11,168 nucleotides of DNA from JBIKVP01 sp044356745 (GCA_044356745.1 JBIKVP010000067.1:1-11168), one strand, 5' to 3'; positions 1-7,423 are shown, numbered from the stretch's first letter. The notes: generated by a model not told the origin, from the sequence alone. A program made the numbers and translations.

Positions 1-58
1 CGGTGCGGTGGCGTTTCAAAAGCTCCTGCCGTTGATCCGGTTCTAAAAGCGTACCCAT
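1..58 (-). CDS. 5' end of a probable IS transposase, left copy (partial)
   Basis: An ATG (complement of 56-58) opens a frame that runs off the left edge of the window, giving 19 codons: MGTLLEPDQRQELLKRHRT. The right edge encodes the same 19 residues in the opposite direction. Three codons differ between the copies (Pro, Asp, Arg) and all three changes are synonymous. That identifies a protein-coding gene present in at least two copies, as expected for an insertion sequence. The ELLKRHR pattern resembles the N-terminus of IS630-family transposases with a winged-helix domain. That assignment is from memory of the family and only a small part of the protein is visible. It reads outward, away from the PDH operon. 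Confidence 0.6.
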   Translation of the reverse strand, partial: MGTLLEPDQRQELLKRHRT

Positions 59-124
59 ACCAAATTGGAATCAAAACAACCTTAATAAAAAGATAACGCC
101 AACTCTTCACTCACGAGGGGTATA
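2..124 (-). mobile_element. Left IS end: 123-bp inverted copy of the right window end
   Basis: Positions 2-124 are the reverse complement of 11046-11168 with 3 mismatches and no gaps. The match stops abruptly at TATACCCC on the inner side (position 124, against 11046), where the flanking bases diverge completely, so this is probably the true element end. The unit holds about 66 bp of leader and the first 19 codons of a probable transposase. A TA at the boundary would suit an IS630/Tc1-type element, which inserts at TA. The outer parts of both elements lie outside the window, so family and length are not proven. Confidence 0.75.
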
Positions 125-189
125 GACAAAAAAATGATTGTCTCAAACGCATTGGAATTTTGTTTTTTTCAATATCATAAAATCAATTA

Positions 190-636
190 CTATTTGAACA
201 GCGCTTTAACAGCGGCGAGATCAGCCTGAACATCTTTGTAAGCATCGCGCGTACGTTGCTCAGCATGACTTTCTGATGCCTTGTGTAACACTTCAACATT
301 ATCAGCAAGTGAAGCGCGCTGCGCTTTATTGGCCGCAGTTTCTTTGCCCCGAAGTACTTCCACTGCGGCTTCCATGGTGTAAGTGATTTTATGAATTTCT
401 TCGAGTTGGGCTGTGCTAAGTGGTGTATTTTTGAGAACAGAAGCAACTTGCGCAGATGTTTCATCAAGAACGCGTAATGCATCAGCGGCTGTTTTAATTT
501 CTTTCGCTTCGTAATGCTGAACTTTTTCGTCCTTAGCGGGCGCGGACGTTGTTTGGGCAAGAGAATGACCACTAAAAATTATGATGCTAGAAGCCAAGGC
601 AAGGGCACAAAAACGGCTATTTTAAAGATTTTTCAT
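190..636 (-). pseudogene. Small secreted DUF6746-like protein with in-frame TAA at codon 5
   Basis: The natural start is the ATG at 636-634, preceded by a GGAG Shine-Dalgarno (complement of 645-648). The frame reads MKNL, then TAA (624-622), then continues in the same frame through a typical signal peptide (hydrophobic stretch ending SLAQ) and a helical, Glu/Ala-rich mature part of about 120 residues, ending with TAG at 190-192. The mature part (IHKITYTMEAAVEVL, then LADNVEVLHKASE) resembles DUF6746-type periplasmic proteins from memory. Only a TTG at 597-595 could restart translation, and that would cut off the basic n-region of the signal. Everything else is intact, so the stop is either a recent nonsense mutation, a sequencing error, or bypassed by reinitiation. 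Function unknown; likely periplasmic. Confidence 0.7.
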
Positions 637-640
637 TGTG

Positions 641-930
641 TTAACTCCATGTGTTGGTGAGAGAAATTAATGCTTTTAACGAGAGAGTTTTATTCCCCGT
701 TTCTATGGTGGCATCGACGCCCATATGCACACCAGCATGCAATGCCAGATCAACAGCACCAACAATGAGAGGTAGCGCTATGCCCCTGTCAGTTTGGCCG
801 CTCCTGCTTCAAGCCAAGGGTGTACTGCGCCCATGATGCCGATATTCAAGCCCATTGCGCCATCGGCAATCGCATCACCAAGGATTGATCTCATACGAAT
901 GAGAATTGCATTGCCTGAATGCAGACAATG
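641..930 (-). pseudogene. Frameshifted, 5'-truncated gene remnant (hydrophobic, Gly/Ala-rich)
   Basis: The minus strand carries two abutting open segments that read like one protein. The first (about 930-781) includes RSILGDAIADGAMGLNIGI and AVHPWLEAGAAKLTG and hits TAG at 780-778. One frame over, the reading continues as IALPLIVGAVDLALHAG, then HMGVDATIETGNKTLS, ending with TAA at 643-641. A single lost base near 781-784 explains the break. The 5' side is closed by TGA at 933-931, directly against the terminator of the iron-transport gene, so the N-terminal part looks deleted. Its stop sits just before the Shine-Dalgarno of the next small gene, which suggests a former operon pair. I do not recognise the family; a membrane-associated protein is possible from composition. 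Confidence 0.5.
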
Positions 931-934
931 TCAA

Positions 935-975
935 AAAGCATCTTGCTTGATCTAAAAGATCAAGCAAGATGCTTT
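935..975 (-). terminator. Rho-independent terminator of the iron-binding protein gene
   Basis: Perfect 18-bp inverted repeat: left arm 935-952, 5-nt loop 953-957, right arm 958-975. Read on the minus strand, the stem is followed by a run of five T residues (937-933). The TAA stop of the upstream gene (976-974) overlaps the first bases of the stem, so translation ends directly at the hairpin. Confidence 0.9.
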
Positions 976-2059
976 ACTGATCAAACCCAACTTCATCGAC
1001 AAGCTGACTTGCGCGCGCGCGCGCTTTAGCGATGCTGGTTACGTCCACAGTGTCAGGTTTCAAACTACCAAAGGATGCAATGATTGGATTGACAGTAACG
1101 TCTGCGCGTATTGGATACTCAAAATTAGCATCTGCAAACGCTTTTTGCGCTTCTGATGAAAGCATATGTTCTAAAAGCTTGACGGCATTGGCTTTATTGG
1201 GTGCAGTTTTGACCAAGACAGCACCCGACACATTGACGTGCGTGCCGCCACCTTCAAATGTTGGCAAAATAACTTTAATGGCTTCAGCCCATTTTTTTTG
1301 CTCTTCGACTTTACCCGTCTGCATTAAGCCCACATAATATGAATTGGCAAGACCCAGATCACACACGCCGGCTGCAATATCTTTTGCAACATCACGGTCG
1401 CCACCTGAAGGCTTGCGAGCAAGGTTAGCCTTCACGCCTGTTAGCCAATTTTTCGCAGAGGCTTCACCCTTTTTGGCAATAAGCGCCGCAATCAGAGCGA
1501 TATTATAAGGATGCTGACCTGAACGAATACAAACACGGCCTTTCCATTTTGGATCAGCAAGGCTTTCATAAGTGAGAGTGTTATCTTTCACGCGCTCTTG
1601 TGAGGCATATATGACACGTGCACGCGATGAAAGGCTGATCCAGCTATTGTTTTCACCACGCAGCGCGCTTGGCAAAACATCATCAACGACTTTAGACACG
1701 ATAGGGGAAGAAAGATTTTTCTCCACCGCTTCATGCAAGCGACCAATATCAACTGTAATAAGCACATCAGCTGGACTATTGGCAGCTTCTGCAACGATTC
1801 GCTCAGCTAAACCTTTGTCAGAAAAAACTGTATTAACTTTGATCCCCGTTTTTTGCGTGAAATCAGTCAAAGTGTTTGCAAACAATGCAGGCTCACGGTT
1901 TGTGTAAACATTCACAACCTGTTCTTGGGCATAGGCAACGCTGCTTGCGTTTGCCATGAATGCGAGCAGAGATGTCACCATCATAAGGCTGTGAGTGCGA
2001 TGTGAAACGTGTGAGAAAGCATTGAGCGCAGCTGTCCGCATTAAACAAGAGTGTGTCAT
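974..2059 (-). CDS. Iron(III) ABC transporter, periplasmic substrate-binding protein (FutA/FbpA/AfuA type)
   Basis: Binds ferric iron in the periplasm and delivers it to an ABC permease; no permease or ATPase gene is visible here. With the start at 2059 it is 361 residues. That ATG has a GGAG Shine-Dalgarno at good spacing; an upstream ATG at 2074 would add five residues and has a poorer site. Residues 1-44 form a signal peptide with a long basic n-region and a hydrophobic core, cleaved after AYA. The mature protein starts with VVNVYTNREP, then DKGLAERI and DVLITVDIGRL, and later has the paired tyrosines of GLANSYYVGLM, the usual iron-ligand site of this family. It ends in its own terminator. 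The Irr-like palindrome upstream suggests iron control. Family is secure; exact substrate form (free or chelated iron) is not. Confidence 0.88.
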   Translation of the reverse strand: MTHSCLMRTAALNAFSHVSHRTHSLMMVTSLLAFMANASSVAYAQEQVVNVYTNREPALFANTLTDFTQKTGIKVNTVFSDKGLAERIVAEAANSPADVLITVDIGRLHEAVEKNLSSPIVSKVVDDVLPSALRGENNSWISLSSRARVIYASQERVKDNTLTYESLADPKWKGRVCIRSGQHPYNIALIAALIAKKGEASAKNWLTGVKANLARKPSGGDRDVAKDIAAGVCDLGLANSYYVGLMQTGKVEEQKKWAEAIKVILPTFEGGGTHVNVSGAVLVKTAPNKANAVKLLEHMLSSEAQKAFADANFEYPIRADVTVNPIIASFGSLKPDTVDVTSIAKARARASQLVDEVGFDQ

Positions 2060-2184
2060 TGGTGTCTCCGTCATCGAGGTTCAAGGCCTCGCGCCGTGAT
2101 GTGTGGATGGTTCTGCACCTGAATGATGCAGTGCGCTTTTAGTAATCCTCTCTAGCTAAGTCAATAAAAAATCAACAAAATCAA

Positions 2185-2207
2185 TAGTTTAGAATAATTC
2201 TAAACTA
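2185..2207. promoter_or_regulatory. Irr/ICE-like iron-control operator
   Basis: Perfect 23-bp palindrome: arms TAGTTTAGAAT and ATTCTAAACTA around a single A. Its core, TTTAGAA followed by three bases and TTCTAAA, matches the iron-control element bound by Irr in rhizobia and relatives as I remember it. It lies about 125 bp upstream of the iron-binding protein start and about 420 bp from pdhA, so the iron gene is the obvious target. Fur boxes have a different core. Confidence 0.75.
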
Positions 2208-2416
2208 GAATGTATTTTTAAAATGCAGCCTATTTTCAAATGAGAAAGAAGCACATCATTTCATGTAGATGTGTTAGACAGTTCACTCTTTCTCACGCTG
2301 ATGTGTGCTAGAGAATAAAAGAACTTGTTTTTAAAAGGCATCGTGGGACTGCAACTCACGTTGTCTAAAAATATCAGATAAATCATATTTCAAAAAACTT
2401 GTGCGCCGCACCATTC

Positions 2417-2446
2417 TTGATTGGTGCATTGCACAAAGCATATTTT
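2417..2446 (+). promoter_or_regulatory. Candidate pdhA operon promoter
   Basis: TTGATT (2417-2422) and TATTTT (2441-2446) are separated by 18 bp, a tolerable sigma-70-like pair. The -35 hexamer lies in a small hairpin (GCACCA 2408-2413, TGGTGC 2422-2427) and the -10 overlaps the large AT-rich palindrome. It would give a leader of about 170 nt. The region is AT-rich and other pairs are possible, so this is a weak call. Confidence 0.25.
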
Positions 2447-2477
2447 AAATTAACTCAAATCAAGTTAATTTAAAATA
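2441..2477. repeat. AT-rich inverted repeat upstream of pdhA (possible operator)
   Basis: Perfect 15-bp arms (2441-2455 and 2463-2477) around the 7-nt loop CAAATCA. It has no T-run after the stem and lies about 150 bp before pdhA, so it is not a clear terminator; a repressor site or a DNA cruciform is more likely. The whole gene-free stretch 2075-2623 holds this palindrome, the Irr-like box and the candidate promoter; I see no small gene or RNA gene in it. Confidence 0.5.
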
Positions 2478-2623
2478 AATTAATAATATCAGTATGTTAA
2501 ATGCAGAAAAAATGTGAAAAAAGATGTGAATAGGGGCTGGTTTTTTCGATAATCGTGCATTAGCATTGTAAATATAAAAAGAGCGGCAAGTGTTGCTCAA
2601 ACATATTTAAATGGGAGATTTTA

Positions 2624-3682
2624 ATGCCTGTTGCTTCCCGCAAAGTTGTTCGTCAAAACTCAATCGCACGGGGCACTGCTAAATCAGTCAAGCGCTCTCA
2701 GGAAGCAAACATTGTTTCTTTTACCCGTGAACAAGAGCTTGAAGCATACGGCCACATGATGATGATCCGCCGCTTTGAGGAAAAAGCAGGTCAGCTTTAC
2801 GGTATGGGGCATATTGGCGGATTTTGTCATCTTTACATCGGTCAAGAGGCTGTTGTTGTTGGGATGCAAATGGCGACGATTGAAGGTGATCAGGTCATCA
2901 CGGGGTATCGTGATCACGGTCACATGTTGGTCACGGGTATGGATCCACGTGGCGTTATGGCTGAATTGACGGGGCGTCAAGGCGGTTATTCACGCGGCAA
3001 GGGTGGCTCCATGCACATGTTCTCGAAAGAGAAACATTTTTATGGCGGTCATGGCATTGTTGGTGCGCAGGTTGCGCTCGGAACGGGAATCGCTTTCGCG
3101 AATAAATACCGTAATAACGGCAACGTTTGCCTGACATATTTTGGTGATGGCGCGGCCAATCAAGGGCAGGTGTATGAGAGCTTCAACATGGCGGAGCTTT
3201 GGAAATTGCCTGTTATTTATATTGTTGAAAACAACCGTTACGCGATGGGTACATCTGTTGCGCGATCATCTGCGCAAACGGATTTTTCCAAGCGCGGTAT
3301 ATCCTTTGATATACCCGGTGAGCAGGTCGACGGAATGGATGTTCGTGCAGTGCTCGCCGCAGGTCGCCGTGCAATTGAGTGGGCACGTTCCGGCAAGGGG
3401 CCTTATATTCTGGAAATGCAGACATACCGTTATCGCGGCCATTCAATGTCTGATCCCGCAAAATATCGCTCAAAAGATGAAGTTCAAAAAATGCGCGAAG
3501 AGCATGATCCCATTGAGCAAGTGCGCCGCCGTCTTTTAGAAAACTGGAAAGTATCAGAAGAAGAGCTCAAAGCGATTGATGCGAAAGTCCGCGAAGTTGT
3601 CAATGATGCTGCTGATTTTTCCATTCAGGATCCTGAACCAGACGCAGCTGAATTATGGACGGATATTTTACTTGATGCCTGA
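2624..3682 (+). CDS. pdhA: Pyruvate dehydrogenase E1 component, alpha subunit
   Basis: Decarboxylates pyruvate using thiamine diphosphate, as an alpha2-beta2 tetramer with the product of the next gene, and passes the acetyl group to lipoyl arms of the complex in the cytoplasm. 352 residues, normal for the family. The start has a GGGAG Shine-Dalgarno. Residues 1-30 are a basic, Ser/Arg-rich extension typical of alphaproteobacterial E1 alpha. The TPP/Mg motif begins GDGAANQG (GDG at 174-176, Asn179) and ends near VENNRYAMGT. The loop YRGHSMSDP is at 270-278, equivalent to the region phosphorylated in mitochondrial E1 alpha. First gene of the operon; 82 nt separate it from pdhB. Confidence 0.97.
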   Translation: MPVASRKVVRQNSIARGTAKSVKRSQEANIVSFTREQELEAYGHMMMIRRFEEKAGQLYGMGHIGGFCHLYIGQEAVVVGMQMATIEGDQVITGYRDHGHMLVTGMDPRGVMAELTGRQGGYSRGKGGSMHMFSKEKHFYGGHGIVGAQVALGTGIAFANKYRNNGNVCLTYFGDGAANQGQVYESFNMAELWKLPVIYIVENNRYAMGTSVARSSAQTDFSKRGISFDIPGEQVDGMDVRAVLAAGRRAIEWARSGKGPYILEMQTYRYRGHSMSDPAKYRSKDEVQKMREEHDPIEQVRRRLLENWKVSEEELKAIDAKVREVVNDAADFSIQDPEPDAAELWTDILLDA

Positions 3683-3764
3683 CGGATGGGCGCCACTTAA
3701 GCGCTAATACTAATAAACGCTTTGATCACTCCTTTCGCCTTTTACGTTTCACCCTTTTGATAAA

Positions 3765-5180
3765 ATGAGTAAATCCATGCCTGTTGATCTGTTGATGCCC
3801 GCCCTTTCCCCCACAATGGAACAAGGCAAGCTGGCGAAATGGCTTAAAAAAGTTGGTGATTCGGTCAAATCGGGTGATATTCTTGCAGAGATTGAAACCG
3901 ATAAGGCGACAATGGAAGTCGAGGCTGTCGATGAAGGTATTCTTGCAAAAATCCTGATTGAAGACGGCACGGATAATGTCGCTGTGAACACTGTTATTGG
4001 CATCATCGCGCAGGATGGTGAAGATATAAGCGCGGCAGGGGCGGGTGGTGCATCAACTTCATCTCAAGCCGCTGCACAGTCACAGATTGCACCTGTTAGC
4101 GCAGCGCCTTTATCTGCCCCTGCAATCATTGGACAAGCTGCAGCTCCAACCCAAGCAAGCGCTTATGACGCCTCTTCAGAAATCCCTGCTGGCACTGAAA
4201 TGATAACAATGACAGTGCGCGAAGCTTTACGCGATGCTATGGCTGAAGAAATGCGCCGTGATGAAAAAGTTTTTGTCATGGGTGAAGAAGTCGCTGAATA
4301 TCAGGGCGCATACAAAGTGACGCAAGGGCTGCTTCAGGAATTCGGTTCACAGCGCGTGATTGATACACCTATCACAGAACACGGTTTTGCAGGTTTAGGT
4401 GTAGGTGCGGCATTTACAGGGCTACGTCCTATTGTCGAGTTCATGACGTTTAACTTTGCAATGCAAGCGATTGATCACATTATCAATTCAGCAGCAAAAA
4501 CACTTTACATGTCTGGTGGTCAGCTTGGATGTCCGATTGTATTCCGTGGGCCAAATGGTGCTGCGGCACGTGTTGGCGCTCAGCACTCGCAAGATTATTC
4601 AGCGTGGTATTCTCATATCCCAGGGCTGAAAGTCGTTGCGCCTTACACAGCAGCGGATGCAAAAGGGCTTTTAAAAGCGGCAATCCGTGATCCTAACCCG
4701 ATTGTCTTTTTAGAGAATGAAATTCTTTACGGGCATTCATTTCCTGTGCCTAAACTTGATGACCATGTTGTGCCGATCGGCAAAGCGCGTATCGCCCGTA
4801 GCGGGAAGCATGTTACGATTATTGCATGGTCACATGGTATGACATATGCCCTTAAAGGCGCTGAAGAACTCTCAAAAGAGGGTATTGAAGCAGAAGTGAT
4901 TGATTTACGTACGCTACGCCCACTTGATATGGATACGATCTTAGCGTCCGTCATGAAAACTAATCGTCTTGTTACGATAGAAGAAGGTTGGGCGCATTGC
5001 GGTGTTGGAGCCGAGATCGCCACACGGGTCATGGAGCGGGCATTTGATTATCTGGACGCGCCAGTTATGCGCGTTTCGGGTAAAGATGTTCCAATGCCCT
5101 ATGCTGCTAACCTTGAAAAACTCGCTTTACCTTCTGTTGCTGATGTTGTGCAGGCAGCAAAAGCAGCGCTTTATCGTTAG
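3765..5180 (+). CDS. pdhB: Pyruvate dehydrogenase E1 component, beta subunit with N-terminal lipoyl domain
   Basis: Partner of E1 alpha. 471 residues, longer than a plain E1 beta because it starts with a full lipoyl domain (about 5-83), with the lipoylated Lys47 in ETDKATMEVE. An Ala/Ser/Pro-rich flexible linker (about 85-140) follows. The transketolase-like E1 beta core starts around MTVREALRDAM; GEEV (Glu174 in the active-site region) and FRGPNGAAARVGAQHSQ are clear. A fused lipoyl domain on E1 beta is characteristic of Alphaproteobacteria. The start is uncertain: ATG 3765 lacks a clear Shine-Dalgarno, and ATG 3777 would begin MPVDLLMPALSP, parallel to the E2 start MPISILMPALSP. The lipoyl domain is nearly identical to that of E2 in this operon. 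Confidence 0.96.
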   Translation: MSKSMPVDLLMPALSPTMEQGKLAKWLKKVGDSVKSGDILAEIETDKATMEVEAVDEGILAKILIEDGTDNVAVNTVIGIIAQDGEDISAAGAGGASTSSQAAAQSQIAPVSAAPLSAPAIIGQAAAPTQASAYDASSEIPAGTEMITMTVREALRDAMAEEMRRDEKVFVMGEEVAEYQGAYKVTQGLLQEFGSQRVIDTPITEHGFAGLGVGAAFTGLRPIVEFMTFNFAMQAIDHIINSAAKTLYMSGGQLGCPIVFRGPNGAAARVGAQHSQDYSAWYSHIPGLKVVAPYTAADAKGLLKAAIRDPNPIVFLENEILYGHSFPVPKLDDHVVPIGKARIARSGKHVTIIAWSHGMTYALKGAEELSKEGIEAEVIDLRTLRPLDMDTILASVMKTNRLVTIEEGWAHCGVGAEIATRVMERAFDYLDAPVMRVSGKDVPMPYAANLEKLALPSVADVVQAAKAALYR

Positions 5181-5274
5181 CATAGTGCTTCGAAATTGCG
5201 TCAGAACAAAAATTTATAGTCGGTCACGTTATCAAAATCATTGATATGATTGTAACAAAAAGGTCTTGAAAAAC

Positions 5275-5610
5275 ATGGGTGAAAGACCGCCGTCACAATT
5301 TCATCCCCTTGCGCTTGATGTGCCTCCTAAAGCGCTTGAGCGTGATGGCGCTCGCGAGGCCTTGCGTGTTTGGGTTGTTGAGGATGACGCAGAGGTTTCT
5401 TTTGGCCCGCTTGCGTTACCTGATCCAGCAGCATGGGGTGTTCTTCTGGTTGATATTGCGCGTCAAGTCGCTTTCAGTTTCAATACAGAAGGTGCTATGC
5501 GTTATGAAGATGCCATTACAACAATCTTTAATACGTTTGCTGCTGAATTTGAACGCGCTGTGACCGCTGATTTTGAACGCCTGAGTGCACCATCCACTCA
5601 GGAACATTAA
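5275..5610 (+). CDS. DUF5076-like protein of the PDH operon
   Basis: About 111 residues. I chose ATG 5275, with AAGG about 11 nt upstream, over TTG 5266, whose spacing to the same AAGG is too short. No signal peptide or membrane segment. The sequence (LRVWVVEDDAEVSFGPLALP, then AAWGVLLVDIARQVA, later TIFNTFAAEFERAVTADFERL) matches, from memory, DUF5076 proteins, which in Hyphomicrobiales often lie between pdhB and pdhC. Biochemical role unknown; constant placement suggests assembly or regulation of the complex. 94 nt after pdhB and 108 nt before pdhC. Confidence 0.75.
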   Translation: MGERPPSQFHPLALDVPPKALERDGAREALRVWVVEDDAEVSFGPLALPDPAAWGVLLVDIARQVAFSFNTEGAMRYEDAITTIFNTFAAEFERAVTADFERLSAPSTQEH

Positions 5611-5653
5611 AGTATGATGAACGTGTTCAACCTACTTTTAGTCTTTTGGTTGT

Positions 5654-5702
5654 CGCATGTTGTTACGCAAAACCGGTGTCCATTTTTGCGCAACATGCTC
5701 TA
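5654..5702. repeat. REP-like intergenic palindrome in front of pdhC
   Basis: GCATGTTG (5655-5662) and CGCAAAA (5666-5672) pair with TTTTGCG (5684-5690) and CAACATGC (5691-5698), leaving a 3-nt bulge (5663-5665) and a loop containing CCGGTGTCCA. The order CGCAAAACCGGT, a short TCCA-type spacer, TTTTGCG and ACATGCTC is, from memory, that of a dispersed palindrome common in Hyphomicrobiales intergenic regions. Within an operon, such a stem could affect mRNA processing between the DUF5076 gene and pdhC. No second copy is seen in this window. Confidence 0.65.
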
Positions 5703-5718
5703 ATAAGGGAATACATCT

Positions 5719-7074
5719 ATGCCGATCTCAATTTTGATGCCAGCGCTTTCGCCGACGATGGAACAAGGCAAGCTTGCAAAATGGTTGAAAAAAGAAGGCG
5801 ACAAAATCAAATCTGGTGATGTTCTCGCTGAGATCGAAACCGATAAGGCCACCATGGAGGTTGAGGCTGTCGATGAAGGCATTCTTGCTAAAATTGTTAT
5901 TCCTGATGGAACAGACAACGTGGCCGTCAACGCACTTATTGGAATTATAGCAAGTGAGGGCGAAGATGTTGCACAAGCCGCAGCGGGTGGTGGTGAAGGA
6001 CATACGGCCACTTCTAAGCCTCTTGCGGTTGAATCACCTTCATCCATGCAAACAGCGGGTGTGCCTGAAACTTCATCAGGTGCTGCGCCACATGTAGCTA
6101 CACAGGCCATTGATCATAACACAGGGCGTATTTTCGCATCTCCTCTTGCAAAGCGGTTAGCGCAACAGGGCGGCGTTGACCTTTCCCGCATGACAGGATC
6201 AGGGCCTCATGGGCGCATCATTGCCGCCGATGTTGAGGCCGCAGCAAGCGGTAAAGTCGCAATGAAGCCTTCTCAAGCAAGCGTAACAGCACCCGCATCG
6301 TCAAGCGCAAAACCTGCACCTATTAGCTCTGCTATGAGCGATGAGATGACGAAAAAGCTATTTCCAGAAGGCAGCTTTGAAGAAATTCCTCATGATGGAA
6401 TGCGTAAAACAATTGCGCGTCGCTTGCTTGAATCTAAACAAACGGTTCCACATTTTTATGTTTCCACCGATTGTCAGCTTGATGCACTACTTAGCTTACG
6501 TGAGCAAATCAATGCATCCGCGCCCAAAGATAAAGAAGGCAAGCCATCCTTCAAGCTTTCTGTGAATGATATGGTGATTAAGGCGATGGCACTTGCACTC
6601 AAAGCCGTACCAGACGCGAATGTATCTTGGACTGAAAACACCATGCTCAAGCATAGACATGCGGATGTTGGTGTTGCTGTGTCGATTCCAGGCGGGTTGA
6701 TTACCCCTGTTATCCGCAAAGCGTGCTGCAAATCCTTGAGCACCATTTCAAATGAAATGAAAGATCTTGCAGGCCGCGCTAAAGCACGCAAACTCAAGCC
6801 TGATGAATATCAAGGCGGAACAACTGCGGTTTCAAACTTGGGCATGTTTGGTGTGAAAAATTTTGCAGCGATTGTTAATCCACCTCACGCAACGATTTTG
6901 GCGGTTGGTGCAGGTGAAAAACGCGCCGTGGTTAAAGGTGATCAGCTTGCCGTTGCGACGGTCATGACTGTCACATTGTCAACCGATCACCGCGCAGTGG
7001 ATGGAGCGTTGGGCGCTGAACTCATCGCGGCATTCAAAGGCTTTATAGAACAGCCTCTCAGTATGCTTGTATGA
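5719..7074 (+). CDS. pdhC: Dihydrolipoamide acetyltransferase, E2 core of pyruvate dehydrogenase
   Basis: Transfers the acetyl group from lipoamide to CoA and forms the structural core of the complex. 451 residues. Lipoyl domain at about 2-80 with Lys43 (ETDKATMEVE). Ala/Ser/Pro linker. Peripheral subunit-binding domain at about 136-175, starting GRIFASPLAKRLA. Second linker. Catalytic acyltransferase domain from about 218 to the end, with the active-site DHRAVDG (His424, Asp428). The start has AAGGGA at good spacing. The C-terminus reads GFIEQPLSMLV; a second, more consensus-like version (GFIENPLSMLV) is found about 470 bp downstream, so the 3' end of this gene seems to have been replaced. 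The next membrane gene begins 7 nt after its stop. Confidence 0.97.
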   Translation: MPISILMPALSPTMEQGKLAKWLKKEGDKIKSGDVLAEIETDKATMEVEAVDEGILAKIVIPDGTDNVAVNALIGIIASEGEDVAQAAAGGGEGHTATSKPLAVESPSSMQTAGVPETSSGAAPHVATQAIDHNTGRIFASPLAKRLAQQGGVDLSRMTGSGPHGRIIAADVEAAASGKVAMKPSQASVTAPASSSAKPAPISSAMSDEMTKKLFPEGSFEEIPHDGMRKTIARRLLESKQTVPHFYVSTDCQLDALLSLREQINASAPKDKEGKPSFKLSVNDMVIKAMALALKAVPDANVSWTENTMLKHRHADVGVAVSIPGGLITPVIRKACCKSLSTISNEMKDLAGRAKARKLKPDEYQGGTTAVSNLGMFGVKNFAAIVNPPHATILAVGAGEKRAVVKGDQLAVATVMTVTLSTDHRAVDGALGAELIAAFKGFIEQPLSMLV

Positions 7075-7082
7075 GATTTTTA
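7070..7082 (+). repeat. 13-bp junction repeat, copy 1
   Basis: TATGAGATTTTTA occurs here, across the pdhC stop and the start of the first membrane gene, and again at 8121-8133, just before the second membrane gene. In the frame of both membrane ORFs it reads Tyr-Glu-Ile-Phe. It marks the likely left boundary of each inserted membrane-gene module. Confidence 0.6.
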
Positions 7083-7423
7083 TGATAATATTGAGAATAT
7101 TAGGTTGGATGTTCATCCTCCCTTTCATTGCGGGATTAGCTTTTGCAATTTTAGCGTGCAATGGACTATGTACTGGACAAGACGCAGTTGCATATATATA
7201 TGCATTTATAGCTTTTATTCCCGCTCTTTTTGGTGTGTCTATGATTATAACAAGTAGACTTATGAAAGTAAATCCTTCTATTGCATTGATTTTCTTTGCA
7301 ATTTCGCTTCTTGTTGTTGGATTGGTGCTTTCAAGACGTTTTGATATATTTAATTACATTATGCCAGTACTTATTTTTATAGGATTGGGCGGTCTGTATG
7401 CATATACATCTAGAATAAAATGA
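7082..7423 (+). CDS. Small four-helix membrane protein, first copy (unknown family)
   Basis: 113 residues, very hydrophobic and AT-rich compared with the PDH genes. Four predicted membrane segments at about 3-25, 35-57, 66-85 and 91-108, with short basic ends (SRLMK, LSRR, SRIK). I chose ATG 7082; a TTG at 7067 lies inside pdhC in the same open frame. No Shine-Dalgarno is visible, so translation is probably coupled to pdhC termination 7 nt upstream. Size, segment layout and N-terminal pattern (GWMFILPF against AWILMIPF) match the gene at 8166-8498, so the two are probably paralogs. I do not recognise the family. The gene separates pdhC from a displaced copy of its own 3' end. Confidence 0.7.
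   Translation: MIILRILGWMFILPFIAGLAFAILACNGLCTGQDAVAYIYAFIAFIPALFGVSMIITSRLMKVNPSIALIFFAISLLVVGLVLSRRFDIFNYIMPVLIFIGLGGLYAYTSRIK

Noticed and set aside
1032..1907. Plus-strand open frames opposite the iron-binding protein gene
   Set aside because: No family resemblance and no ribosome-binding sites; shadows of the minus-strand gene, whose terminator, signal peptide and motifs are clear.
2240..2320. GAGAAAG / AGCACATCA and their inverted partners CTTTCTC / TGATGTGTGCT, arranged like a pseudoknot
   Set aside because: Arms are short, one is imperfect, the region is AT-rich, and nothing links it to a known riboswitch or RNA.
5238..5253. AATCAT/ATGATT hairpin between pdhB and the DUF5076 gene
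   Set aside because: Only six base pairs, AT-rich, no T-run; not a convincing terminator or operator.
7189..7204. 16-bp alternating purine-pyrimidine palindrome (TGCATATATATATGCA)
   Set aside because: It lies inside the first membrane gene and is explained by Val-Ala-Tyr-Ile-Tyr-Ala codons in an AT-rich gene.
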